Positions 10,270-23,100 of a stretch of 64,000 bases of DNA are shown in pieces (the stretch's first letter is position 1; every line of letters begins with the position of its first letter). This DNA comes from Nipponacmea schrenckii (lineage: Eukaryota; Mollusca; Gastropoda; Lottiidae): contig JAUJPP010000003.1 of NCBI GenBank assembly GCA_030562195.1, positions 42,910,602 through 42,974,601 of the forward strand, in the 5' to 3' direction. The position numbers and the translations under genes were made by a program. The notes beneath the pieces were generated by a model. The model made no database searches, was not told the origin of the DNA, and saw nothing but the letters and a program-made list of their open reading frames with translations.

Positions 10270-13200
10270 CTTGAGACAAAGATCTCCAGTAAAGACCACA
10301 AGCCACAAGTTGCTAACGATGCTAAAACATATCTGAGGTGAGGGCTTTCTTCGCTATAGCCTACTGGTTGTTTTGGTTCTATTACTTAGTGACTTTCAAG
10401 CAACAGTAATGGCTTCAGCAAATATTGGAGAAATGAAGAAAATGACTGATAGTAATAACAGGAAAAGAGTTCGAGTTAGAAGTAAAGACATAATCATATG
10501 TCTTGTTTGTGACTCTGAGTTGGATAGGGATGAAGAAAGTTATGTCAGATGTGAGGTATGTGAACAACATTTTTGTCTCCAATGCTCAAATATATCCCTC
10601 TGAATGATTGATCTGATACGTGAAGGAGATGCCACGAGTATGGTATGGACCTGTAAGGCATGCAAAAAGAACTTTCCACGATTCAGTAGAATGTGTGCTA
10701 GCCTGGAACAAATTGATAATAAAGAGCGTCTTAATTAGTGGAGGAAAACATCGACAGAATCAAATTAGAAATACCAATCCAAATAAAAACTGAAATAAAA
10801 AGCATGAAAGATGATGTTTTGTCGGACGTTAAAGAGGATTTCAAAGAGAATATCAACAAAATAATATATGATGAAGTGCAAGAGATAGAGAAGCAGAGAA
10901 AGCGTGAATATAATATAATGATGTTCAACCTTTCAGAATCCCAATCCAGAGATAGTGAACGAAGGAAATCAGACGACATCAAGCAGATAAGGAGGATCAT
11001 GAACATCAGTGATGCTGATATTTCTGAGCCCTCAACTAGCCCCAAATCAAAATAGGCCTACGAAAATCATCCTCAGTGACAAATCTGATCGACGAAAAAT
11101 CTTCAGTGGATACAGGACAAACAGAGACGTCCTAGTTGGACACAAAGAATTCAAAGATCTAGTAATTACCAAAGTCAATAATCCAAGGCAAAGGGACAAA
11201 TACAAAAAACCGAAAACGGAAATGATAAGAAGAAGAGAGAATGGTGAAAATATTGAAATAAAGGGAGGTAAAATAGTATTATCTACAGCTGACAAGAACA
11301 GACCAGTACCCCAACAACCTGACCACAGACCATTACAACCTAAAATACTACAACCAACTCATACCAACACACATCAATACTGGATGTAACACCAAGGTAA
11401 GTTAACTTTGACAGAGAATTAGCAAGATCACTAAATAGCCAAACCAGCACACCAGTCTATTCAAAGTTGCCACCAAGAAACCGAAACAAGAACATGGCCC
11501 GAGAAAATGAAGAAACCCAATATAAATATGTGAATGCATATATTCTTGGAAACCAGACAATGCCTAGAGAGGAAGAAACCATGATATACAGCCAGTCTAC
11601 TACAAACGACTTACTTCTACATGATAGCATGATAGTTTTAACCCCCTCCCCAACAATGTAAATAAAGAAGTACCAGTTACCAAAGATGTACATATTTTGT
11701 ATAGTAATGTAAATAGTTTACTCAACAAAAGAAAAGAATTGGACCTAGTAATTGCAGAAAAATCTCCAAGCATCATAGCCATTACAGAAATTCTACCAAA
11801 ATATAATGTTGGAGATCTAGAAGAAATAAAGGCCTTATTTACATCAGATCTGAATTATCATCAGAAAAAGAAGAAAACCTATCCAACATGGCATTCGAAG
11901 AAATGATCTGGTGCACCATACCAACCATTAACTATGAGAAATTACTTATTGGATGCATCTATAAGAGTCCTTCAAGCAACATTCAAAACAACTCAAACCT
12001 CAACAACGGAATGTGACAGATACAGTAACCTGATAATAGTCGGAGATTTTAACTACAAGGCTATCCAATGGGAAACAGAATCAACAAACACAAACCCAGA
12101 CTCATGCACATACAAATTTCTTAAGAATATCCAAGACCTCTTTTTCATTCAGCACGTCACAGAACCCACTCGTATAAGACATACAGACAGGCCGTCTACT
12201 CTTGATCTGATATTCACCAAAGATGAATTTTCTATCACAACCAAACGATTTTACCACCTATCGGGAAAAGTAACCATGTTAGTCTTCTTGTTTCCACTGA
12301 AATTGGAAAAAAAAAAGATACAGCTGATAAACCTCACTTTAAGTACTACAAGGGAGATTACGCAGCATTTAGAAAACATCTTCATACAATAAACTGGAGT
12401 GATGTATTAAGCTAAAAAACAACACCAGATGCACGGAATACATTCAAAGAGATAATTGACAATTGAATTGAAAACTACATACCAACAACAAGACCAAACA
12501 GTAAAAGAAAACACAAACAGCTCTGGTTTACTATTGACTCTGTTAAAAATAAGCGAAAACGATGGAATATCTACATCAAAAACAAGTCACCATTGAATTA
12601 CGAAGCCTACAGAACCTCACGAAACCATGCCACTTTACTACAATACAAGGCACACAAAGACTATGAAAAGAAACTTGCATGTGACATAAAAGATAATCCT
12701 AAAGGTTTTTGGCGTTACATCCACTCCACTACCAAAGCAAAGAATCCTATCAAGAACCTTTTAACAATCGAAGGACTGCTATTGACAGAAGACTTGGACA
12801 AAGCCACAGAACTCAATAGATTTTGTGCCAGTGTTTTCACAGAAGAAAATTTCACCAACATACCCAGCGTACATATACCATATCCTACTACAAAACTCAA
12901 CTCATTGACCATCCTAAAAGAAAATGTACTTAACAAGTTACTTAACCTCAACACAACCAAATCTCCCGGACCCGACAATCTTACAGGAACTTAGCCAATC
13001 AATATCAGAACCACTAACTACAATATTCCAGTCCTCCATAGATTAAGCGACTTTACCAGATTGTTGGAAGGAAGCAAATGTCATACCATTGTTTAAGAAA
13101 GGTTGCAAGAAGAAAGCTTCTAATTACAGACCAATAAGCCTAACCAGCATCATTGTGTTACTCTGGCATCCATACTTCGAGATGCAATAATGAACCATTT

Positions 13201-13990
13201 AGAAACAAATGAGTTACTACATAATGAACAATACGGGTTCAGACTTGGCCGCTCAACAAGTTTACAACTGCTAGAAGTATAAGACTACCTGACTAATGCC
13301 ACTGATGAAAATATTCCTATCGACATAAAGCATTTGATAAAGTTCCTCACCAACGTCAAAAATAAAAGCACTTGGCATTGAAGGGCACATATTAAAGTGG
13401 ATTGAAATGTTTCTAACTGGGCGAAAACAGAGAGTTATACCTTAACTCTACCTATTCACCATGGACAAACGTTCAGATTGGTGTCCCCCAAGGTAGTGTT
13501 CTGTTCCTCATATACATCAATGACATTCCAGAAGCAGTACAATCAGTAATTAAATTATTTGCAGATGACAAGAAGCTATATAGACCCTGTATATACCTTC
13601 ATTCCACTATACAAGACACTTATTAGACCAATCTTAGAATATGCAGTTGCAGTTTGGCGTCCACATATAAAGAAAGATATCCAACTTATAGAAAACGTTC
13701 AAAGAAGAGCAACAAAGATCATCCCAACAATAAAACAACTACCATACCCTGAACGACTAAAACACCTAGGCCTACCAACATTAGAGCACCGAAGAAAACA
13801 GACCGAATAACAGGTATATAACATACTGGTATTGTAGTTGTAAAATAGTATCAAGCTATGTTCGTTATTCCTAGAAATGAACTCATGAGATGAAACATGA
13901 GAGGTATGTGCTATTACTTAAAATAATATTTATACTAATATTAAACGCGAGAAAGGTATATTTAATTTTAACAAAGAAAATATAGATACA
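10270..13990 (+). mobile_element. Decayed non-LTR retrotransposon (CR1/L2-like LINE) with PHD finger, endonuclease and RT
   Basis: ORF1 starts near 10409. Its Cys/His spacing CLVC, RCEVC, HFCLQC (10498-10590), continuing past a TGA to TCKAC (about 10650), is a PHD-type zinc finger. A coiled coil and an RRM-like region (KREYNIMMFNL, about 10900-10930) follow, then a frameshift near 11050. The endonuclease is recognisable from NVNSLLNKRKELDLVI (11706-11755) to VGDFNYKAIQW (about 12035-12070). The RT has TTKSPGPDNLTG (12955-12990), EQYGFRLGRST (about 13228-13258) and the catalytic FADD box (13558-13569). After FADD the frame shifts and RT sequence is missing, but the C-terminal LIRPILEYAVAVW and LPTLEHRRKQ blocks (13618-13800) remain. 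Many stops and frameshifts show it is inactive. The ends are approximate. The assignment to CR1/L2 rests on domain order and the PHD finger. Confidence 0.85.
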
Positions 13991-16510
13991 TGTACACGTA
14001 TGTTTATTACGATTTATTATACCACAACGACGCCGTCGTTTGGTATGTGTAATCTATGTTATCTGGACTCTCCTTGGCTATATGATTATGATTTAAGTGA
14101 GTGTAAGTTTCATTTTAATAACATAGTTACTATGTTATTAAGATGTGTATTCTCTATAAAGAATCTTATTATAATCAGATACAATCTAAATCTAATGCAT
14201 AATTTGTTAATTTCAGTGATATTTTAACCTCATGTCTTGGTTCCATACAAGAGGTACTCAATGGGCGGCTTATGCCTCCAAGGGTGCTTGAGAATTTGAG
14301 AAATGTATTGTTGTATGATAAATATATACGGTTAAAGGGAAACTTATCTGTTGTATTCGCCGAAATTACATGTGCTTTGTCGATATTCTGATCGTTAAGC
14401 AATGGAACATGTTTAAATTTTTGATCCATTCGTTTTTTTCAAGAAGACATAGCGAGTACCAATTTTAAGAAACAAAGCCTTTCTGTGTACGAGATTGGCG
14501 TTTTTACAGGATATTTTCAAGACTTATACTAACCTAACAACAATATTCTATATTGACTTTACATGTAAGTTAATCTTGAACAAAATCCCCAAAACTTTTA
14601 CATCTATTTTTAAACAGAATGGTTATAAAAAGGGACAAATCGCGTGAAAAATACGAGAACACGCTTAGAAAGAAACTAATAATCGTCAGTATAATGTATA
14701 ACATGATTAATTTTCAACTTTCCGCTACAAATCTGATTAACTGATATCAAGTTCATTATAATTAGGTAAATTTCCACTTGGATAGATAGAGGTTTAGTAT
14801 AAACAAATTCGTGATTCTATTCATCGATCTGGAAAGAAGGAAGCTATTGTCAATTCGATTTATGCATATTAGAAATACGATACATAAAATGAAATCTTAG
14901 TGGAAAGAAATTAATTCAGATGTTTTCAGTATTCACTAACTCGAGAATATCTACGATTGGGTTTTATCTTTTAGATTCATATATGAAACACCACCGATGA
15001 TCAATATTATAGACGGAAGCAAAGACAACTGTCTAAATGTAGCAGTTAATATGTTATAATATTCCACTATTTGAACGATAATATAAAGCCTTAACAGAAA
15101 TTTGCGTTGTTAAGCTATTTACAAATACTAATTTCCGTTCTCTGTCACTTAAGCAAAGAATTTAGCAAATAACCAGATTTCAGGCAACAAAATTGACAGG
15201 TCATTTACCCGTTGTTAAATATAATAAGAGATAGAATCCTCAAGGGTAGACATTTATACCCTTCAAAGGAGGTCGTAGGTTGAAAATGATTAAAAGTTGT
15301 CGATACTAGTAACGATTTCCTCCACAACTGATCAGTTCCGAGGAAATGAAAGACCAACGAATAATTTGTTAGAATAAAATAAATGATGAGATGTAATGAA
15401 GTAAAGTAAGGTTGAAATACTATAGCCTATAGGAAAAATTCAATATCTCACAAACAACACAATTATACCGAGAAACAGCTCAATGTCATTAAAATATTGC
15501 CGAGTGAAATAGTCTTCTGATCTGTAGGTTATTTCGTTTTAGATACACTATATTATATTACAGATACAATTAAATACACAGATGTTTTGTCTAAAGGCTA
15601 TGTAATGAATAGTAAGATGAAATGACAGTGAAAAGAATTTACATTTATCAAACAAATTATAAGCTACATTATTCTAGGTTGTTCTTTACTTACAGATAAC
15701 TAAAAAATATGACTGTAAATGTAATTATCTGTGGTCTCTAATAGGTCCATTGAAATTTCAGACCATTGAAAACAATATAAACAGTGGTTTTAACTCGACA
15801 GAAGGATATCTATTAAGGAAACTGCTGGTAGATATAATTAAAATCTACAGATAGAGGACTAAATTACATGACACATATCTATGGTGGCAGTGTACAATTT
15901 TCTTTAGGAATCTACCTAGGTTTGTCACAGAGGGAACACGAGAGCAAGTCGCACATGGATGCCAACATAGCAACAGAACACTGTAGGGATATTTTAAGTT
16001 ATATAAACTCCACTAACCATATATTGCAGCTGTCATAAAAACGAAATAATACGAAATGAAGCTAAATGATTTCGAATCGAAGCTGAATGGCGGACATATA
16101 AGTACTATATTTACTAACAGAGCTGATCGACTGCATGATAATATCACGAAGAAGGGGGTTTTATGCCGATTCATTTGACTCGAACTGCACTATCTTTACA
16201 AAACACTTTTAAAATTAACTAATAAGACTTATAATAGTACAGTTTATTTCAATCATATGGCACATTAGAATAGTTACTGTAGGTTTTCAACCATAGTGGT
16301 CATTTCCACTTGACATTCGTTGTGTCACAGGCAATGAAAAACAGATTATTCGACTACATAAAATATAAATAATCAACATCTTATTATGATTGCAGCAACA
16401 CTATATTTTAACATACCTGGGTTCTTTAGGTCCATAAATAAGTTTTTTTAAAATACAGATGTGATGTCACCCTTTGTTTTTTGCGTACCAATATCCAACA
16501 TATTGGTACT
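13991..16510. other. Intergenic AT-rich DNA, nothing recognised
   Basis: Read in both directions for splice-bounded coding blocks, RNA genes and repeats; none was convincing. Confidence 0.4.
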
Positions 16511-16572
16511 GGCAAGTGGCCAAGAGTCCAATATTAAAGTCAATATTGGACTCTAAATATTAGCCACTTGCC
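16511..16572. repeat. Compact hairpin (62 bp)
   Basis: GGCAAGTGGC (16511-16520) pairs with GCCACTTGCC (16563-16572), and AGAGTCCAATATT (16523-16535) pairs with AATATTGGACTCT (16542-16554), leaving a six-base loop. It is probably a very short MITE or the tip of a decayed foldback element. No target-site duplication was assigned. Confidence 0.75.
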
Positions 16573-17118
16573 CATAACGAATGGTGATTAGTCTTGACAA
16601 CTACTCACATTAAATTCACTCATACTTTATTCAGAGAACTAATTCAGGTTTCAAAATGTTTAGTGTTCAATGTTACGTCCAATTAAAACTTAAAGTTTAT
16701 CTTCAAATCCTTACTTTCAAATGAAAAAGATAATTAATTATGCATTAGGGCGAAATCTGTCAGCATCGATTAAAGTTGTATTTCAAATCTTGTCAAATAA
16801 GCTTACCAATTGATAAATTAGGCGTTTTTTCATTGTTATTTCGTGCATTCACAGGAAGGTCCATCTGTGTTTTATGGATAGTTCTGGTAGATGTTAGCTA
16901 GGTATTTCCAACGTAATTAGGCCGATTATGAGTTATTTCGGGAATTATTAGACAAACTGACAAAGTTTTCCCATTCATTAGAACATCTTTACTTTTGATT
17001 TATATATGTATTAAAGAATCAAACAATGAAACTTTTTTTCGAAACACCAGGTGCTGCCATATTGGTTGGTTCATTGTTATTGACACATAGTCTGAATATG
17101 GATGATTCTTGTGCTAAA

Positions 17119-18942
17119 TATGGAAGACAATCCCTGCCATAATTAATCATTCTTAATGCTTAATTCGGTGTTAAACATTAGTACAGTAACATCATCATTT
17201 GTACGCTTAATTTGACATTTGTTCGCTAAATTCATAATTTGTTGTTAAAAATTTATCATTCGCATAAAGAATATTACTGAACAAATTAACGATTTAGCCG
17301 AACTAATATTGCCCACTTCATAACGCCGAATGAAGTTTACCGAACAAATGTTGAAAAACATTTCTCGCATTTCATGAGAACGATATCATTATGACGACAA
17401 GTGGCGCTGCTCAATTTTAGTTAGGGCTTCGTTCCTATTTGTTTCGCCAATTTTTATGGCCGGCCAGTGGCTGTGTACAAAGTAAAGAATCTTATTATGA
17501 ATTCCAATTTTATGATAAAAAGCGAAGTTTTTAATCAAACTCTTGGTTCTCTTTATTCATTGGAATGTGAGATTTTGAGATAAATATGGTGCCTATACCA
17601 GGAAATGTTTTCAAAATGGCAAATTTTTGTACAGTCCACAGTGATGGTGGTGGGACAGATAATTTGATGGAATTTGCAAAATCCCAGCTACATGGTTTCT
17701 TCAGACGTGTGAATATATCTAAATTCCAATATAATAGTATTTTCATGCCAAGTTTAGTTACTGGCCAGATAAAGATGAAGACTTGTTATGGCTCGTCGTC
17801 AATTTTTAACAGTCCACGCTGATGGTGGTGGGGCATAAAGGTCAGAAGCCACTATTTGGTTGGGATTCTGCCAATTCAAAATTTATTCCCCATCACCATC
17901 AGCGTGGAGTTTTCAAACAAAGGTCATTTTTCCAAAAAATTGCCATGAAGAGTCTTTATCACTGACTGGCCAGTCGCTAAATTTGGCATTTTGAAAAATG
18001 GACAATTTTTTAACAGGCCACGGTGATGGTGGTCGGGCATAAATTTTGATGGAATTGGCAGAATCCTAACCACACGGTGCCTTCAGACCTGGGAATAAAT
18101 CAAATAATTCCAATGTAATGGTATTTTCATGCCAAACGTAGTGACTGGCCAGTCAGTGATGAAAACTCTTCTTGGCCAATTGAAGATTCTGCCAATTCCA
18201 TCAAAACATAGCCCACCACCATCAGAGTGGACTATTCAAAAATTGGCTATTTTTCTAAGATTGGCCATGACGAGTCTTCGTCTCGAACTGGCCAGTAACT
18301 AAGCTTGTCATGAAAATACTTTTATATTGGAATTTTCGATATCTTCGAAAAGGTGTGAAGAAACCATGTAGCTGGGATTTTGCCAATTCCATCAAAATAT
18401 CTGTCCCACCACCATCACTGTGGACTGTACAAAAAATTGGTCATTTTTCAAAACATTTCCTGGTATAGGCACCATATATATCTCAAAATCTCACATTCCA
18501 ACGAATAAAGAGAACCAAGAGTTTGATTAAAAACTTCGCTTTTTATCATAAAATTGGAATTCATAATAAGATTCTTTACTTTGTACACAGCCACTGGCCG
18601 GCCATAAAAATTGGCGAAACAAATAGGAACGAAGCCCTAACTAAAATTGAGCAGCGCCACTTGTCGTCATAATGATATCGTTCTCATGAAATGCGAGAAA
18701 TGTTTTTCAACATTTGTTCGGTAAACTTCATTCGGCGTTATGAAGTGGACAATATTAGTTCGGCTAAATCGTTAATTTGTTCAGTAATATTCTTTATTCG
18801 AATGATAAATTTTTAACAACAAATTATGAATTTAGCGAACAAATGTCAAATTAAGCGTACAAATGATGATGTTACTGTACTAATGTTTAACACCGAATTA
18901 AGCATTAAGAATGATTAATTATGGCAGGGATTGTCTTCCATA
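17119..18942. mobile_element. Large foldback (palindromic) DNA element with TA target-site duplication
   Basis: The outer arms 17121-about 17590 and about 18470-18940 are reverse complements with only a few mismatches seen (for example near 17275, 17303 and 17560). Both termini read TGGAAGACAATCCC inward and each is flanked by TA, after which similarity stops. This is the target duplication expected of Tc1/mariner-type cut-and-paste transposition. The interior (about 17590-18470) consists of diverged alternating inverted copies of a unit with a GATGGTGGTGGG core and an ACTGGCCAG border. No transposase is encoded, so it would be non-autonomous. The short open frame 17586-17822 is part of the repeat unit. 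Confidence 0.8.
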
Positions 18943-19026
18943 ACTAAAGGGCTTAAACGTTTTGATTTCAGGTTTGTTTGTAAATAAAACTCTAGTGAGT
19001 TTTTATTGAGCTGTTTTTTTGTTAAT

Positions 19027-19169
19027 CTGTATTTTAAGTTGGTTAATGGATCTCAAGTTTGTCAATGCGTCTAATAATGACCGTATAACTCGGACCTTCG
19101 GTCCTCATCAACGGTCATTATTAGACTTATTGACAAACTTTCGACCATTAACCTATACATAAAATACAG
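19027..19169. mobile_element. Hairpin MITE-like element
   Basis: The 143-bp stretch folds onto itself. CTGTATTTTA...GGTTAATGG on the left pairs with CCATTAACC...AAAATACAG on the right. AGTTTGTCAAT pairs with ATTGACAAACT, and GTCTAATAATGACCGT with ACGGTCATTATTAGAC. GGACC-TTC-GGTCC forms an inner stem. It lies 85 bp from the end of the large foldback element. No transposase is present. Confidence 0.75.
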
Positions 19170-19194
19170 TAACGTAATTGAATAAAAATAGCTA

Positions 19195-20118
19195 TGGCCA
19201 TCGTAATACGCCCACATTTACCATGGCAGCCAATTTGTCCAGGAGGTTGACAAGAATTATCGGTAAATGAAAGATTTTTCTTGATATTTATTTAAAAGTT
19301 CATCATTTAAAGTTATTAATAACACTCACAATAAATTCATCAACATTCATCAAAACCAGCTCGCTATCGCGTCCACAAAGTATCCAAGAACAAGGGCAAT
19401 ATCTCATAAACATATTTCGATTGGTCTGATTTTTAATAGGATTAATCCTTGGGTCATAACAAACACTCACACCCAGTTTCGTCAAAATCCATCAAAAAAA
19501 CAGACCTCTATCATGTCCACAAAGAATACAGAACAAGAGCAATAACTCATAGTAATATTTTTCGATTAGTTTGAATCAAGTCACATTTCATCAAAATCCA
19601 TCCAGAAACCAGCTCTCTTTCGCATCGACAAAGAATTCAAGAACAAAGGCAGACGCGTTTGCAAGAACAAGGGCAATAAATCATATTAAATATTTTTCGA
19701 TTGTTCTGATTTTCAATAAGGTTCATCCTTGGGTTACATCAAACACTCACACTAAGTTTCGTAAAAATCTATCAAGAAACCAGTTCTCTATCGTCCTAAA
19801 GAGTTCAAAGAACAAGGGCAATAACTCATAGTAAATAATTTTCGATAAGTTTGATTTTCAATAGTGTTTATGCTTGAGTAATTACAAACACTTACACCAA
19901 ATTTCATCAAAATCCATCCAGAATCCAGCTCTCTATTGTGTCCACAAAGAATTCAAGAACAAAGGCAGACGCTTTTTTTCAGAAAAAAGACCATAAATCA
20001 TAGTAATTATTTTTAATAATCCAAATCCATCAAGAATCCAGCTCTCTATCGTTTCCACAGACAAACGGACAGACAATCAGACTAGGATGACGACTATATA
20101 CGCCCACATTAATGTGAT
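19195..20118 (+). repeat. TATACGCCCAC-family module array
   Basis: The array opens with ATACGCCCACATTTACC (about 19205), carries about four or five modules of roughly 160 bp (phrases such as AACAAGGGCAATAACTCATA and TTTCATCAAAATCCATC), and closes with a GACAAACGGACAGACAATC tract, a GATGACGAC block and TATACGCCCACATTAATGTG (20096-20115). It shares its ends and phrases with 34640-36150 and 59371-60607. It encodes nothing. Confidence 0.75.
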
Positions 20119-23100
20119 TTAGAGATTTACCAATTTGATGACTGGAACAATAAAATCATTTTCCGTTTAGTTATCGAGAATAAAGCCCTAGATGATGTCC
20201 AATCCTATTTCCCTTTTGATATCCAGGAACGACGTTTAAATGCTGACACGATTTGGGAGCACGTCAGTAAAATAGGTTGCCTTTATTGAAACTTATATTT
20301 CTATGCTGATGTCCATTATGCTCTTTGAGTGTTTAGACCATATCCGCAACAAATTAATACAGGGCCAGACAACATCTAATCTTTCTCTATACAACTTAAT
20401 ATTTGGCTATTTCCTCAGCTTTTTTATATAATCAGATGATGTTTGACATAAGCTTATTTATTATGATTTGTCACAGCTTCACGGATTATATTGCCCACCA
20501 TCCCTTGCACATACCTGTCTACAATTTCTGACAGACAATTTTTATGTCTATTCACTTTCGTTTATTTCAAAACATGTAAGTCGTCAGCTCGATAGTTATA
20601 TATTATTTCATACTTTGGACTATATTTTTGTGTTTCATTATCAGAAAAGAATTACGCCTATCGATTTTGTGATGATAAGATTGTTTATCACTGATTTACG
20701 GTGTTGGACTGGTACGATTTCTAGATTGGTTTATAAGAAAGCGGATCATGTGTAAATGCCCCCACTTTGGCATGTTCTAGTTTAAATGAGACACGTGTTC
20801 ACATGACCATTATTTTCTGATCATATGCATACATGCAAAGGATGTTTGGTTTGTACCTAGTGCTCAAATAGCGACCAAAATCTGAGTTGATTATGATTGT
20901 AATCAAAAGGATGATGTTCAGTCTTTTCATATTTATACATACATACACATCTTTATATCGAATTTAATTGCTCGGTTATAGTAGACAGGAGTACTATACC
21001 AGTTTGATATCTGAACACACTGGAAACTTAATTATCTCAAATGGGTAGTTTTATGATATTTCAAAATCAACATCAATTTAAACGATAGTTAAATAGATAA
21101 ACAAATTGAAACACTTCATCTTTTTCATGATTTAAACATCCAAGACAGTCTAATCAACATTTCTCTCTCGACGTAGCCCATCGACAAGGATTTCAATCAT
21201 TTATTAGAAATGCTATAAAGCCTCCCCCTCCTGGTTCAGTAAAGGTTGTTCCACTTCATTGAGAATGTAGGCCTAGATCTCATCCCTGTAAAATCAGCTA
21301 TGACTTTGTCAAAGCTTTCGGTAGTGGAAAAAACATTAACATCAGTCATATCATAATGTCAAGCTATTTCACTCTAATAGTTTCTGCTTCTCGGCAAAGA
21401 AATCAATCGCTATTATGAAAGCTAATAGTCATTTCCGGAACTACTTCCGGTTTTAACAGCAATTTCCGGTTGAAATTCTAGTTTGAGACAAATCGACTAC
21501 AATTGGTGTGCAGTGGTGTGTTTGGGCGAGAAATTCAAAATTTAAATCGAAACCATAATCAGAATATTATTATGTGTATGTATAAAAACTTCCAATATAA
21601 AAATTAAAAAAAAATTATCATAGTTTCCAAGAGAGGAAAATAAGATTAATTAATCTGGGTTAAATACTGATCTGTGTGTTTCGCGTCCGTCATGTTTTTC
21701 ACATTTTATATTATTAAATTTGATCCAAAAGCATAATTTTTCCTCCTCCCCCCCCCCTCCCAAACAAAATATTAAAAGAAACAGAGAAGTTGAGAACCAT
21801 TATTTTAATCATATTATGAATGGTAAATGAAGTCATCCTTAGCAAATTAAATTCCCAGATGTGTATTTGAACCAGATTGATAATTTTTATTTTGTGTGTG
21901 TATCAAATCCTCATGCCATCATATTGTCTTATATTTAGTCACCAATATCGTGATATCCGAATTACAGTAGGCTACTGTATCCTAAGTAGGGTCATTCATC
22001 AGGGACACGACATGAATTCTGAAATATACAATTGAAACTCTACATGAACTGTATAGAATCAATACTTCAGCACGTGTTATTCCATTCTAATAATGGATAT
22101 TATATCTGAACTGTTAATATTACATAAAAGGAGTGGCGTCTATTAGATGTAACTTTAATAAAGTGTATAGTGTTGGAAACTAGTATTGATCAAAAAGTAA
22201 TCAAGCACGTTCACATTTATAACTGGGCTTTAATAAACCTCATTACAATCAACAATAGTGATAGAGTGATGAAAGTTGAACGATTCTTTAATACAAGGTT
22301 GACTTGTGACATTGTTTGCAGAAATTGCAGACATCCTCCTTATTCCCAGATCTAGCTTGGCCAGTAAATAAATGTTGAGCAAAATATTATTTCGCAATAT
22401 TCTCGACTGCTGTCGACATACCCTTCTGCTTCTGTTGCATCATTCTGAGGATAAAAATCTATCAAATTAATAAAATATTAATAGATTAAATACCAACCAA
22501 CAAGTCAGTAAGAGCATTTTGAAAACGTAGAAGTATTATTTTATAGACTTTGTTTTCAAGCAGATCAAAATATAAGATTCTCAATATAAATCATATTTAA
22601 ATGGTGAAATTTTCTGTAAGTAATGAGTTTTAGTAGACGTGACTAGACATATATCATACGCGGTATTTTCTTTTAAATCAGACAAGATCAATGAAAGTCT
22701 TATACAATATGACAATTATACGGAAATTCTTTACGGTCCTGTAATAAATACTGAATATAATGGTAAATGAAAAAGTGGTGTGAAGGGATACTGGTAATAA
22801 ATTTCTGCTTACAGATAGTTTAATATTCTAAGGGAGATCTATTCTTATACTAACACCAATCACTGAAACACGGATTATGATTTCCCATTCCCATGTCGTA
22901 GTAAATTGTGAATCGAGAGTCAAAGATCAATACTGGTAAATCATATTTTCTCTGATATAGTCCAAATCCAACCCACAATATCCAATAAAATTTCTACTTC
23001 CACTTGTAGTTAATGTGGGTGATTACCAGTGTTTAAGGGTTCAACCTCCATTCTCATTGTCTCTCACTTCATCACTGGCTATAACGCTTTATACTGAATG

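Noticed and set aside
20468..20755. 95-codon open frame
   Set aside because: Composition and codon use are like the surrounding AT-rich DNA, with no signal peptide, domain or splice borders.
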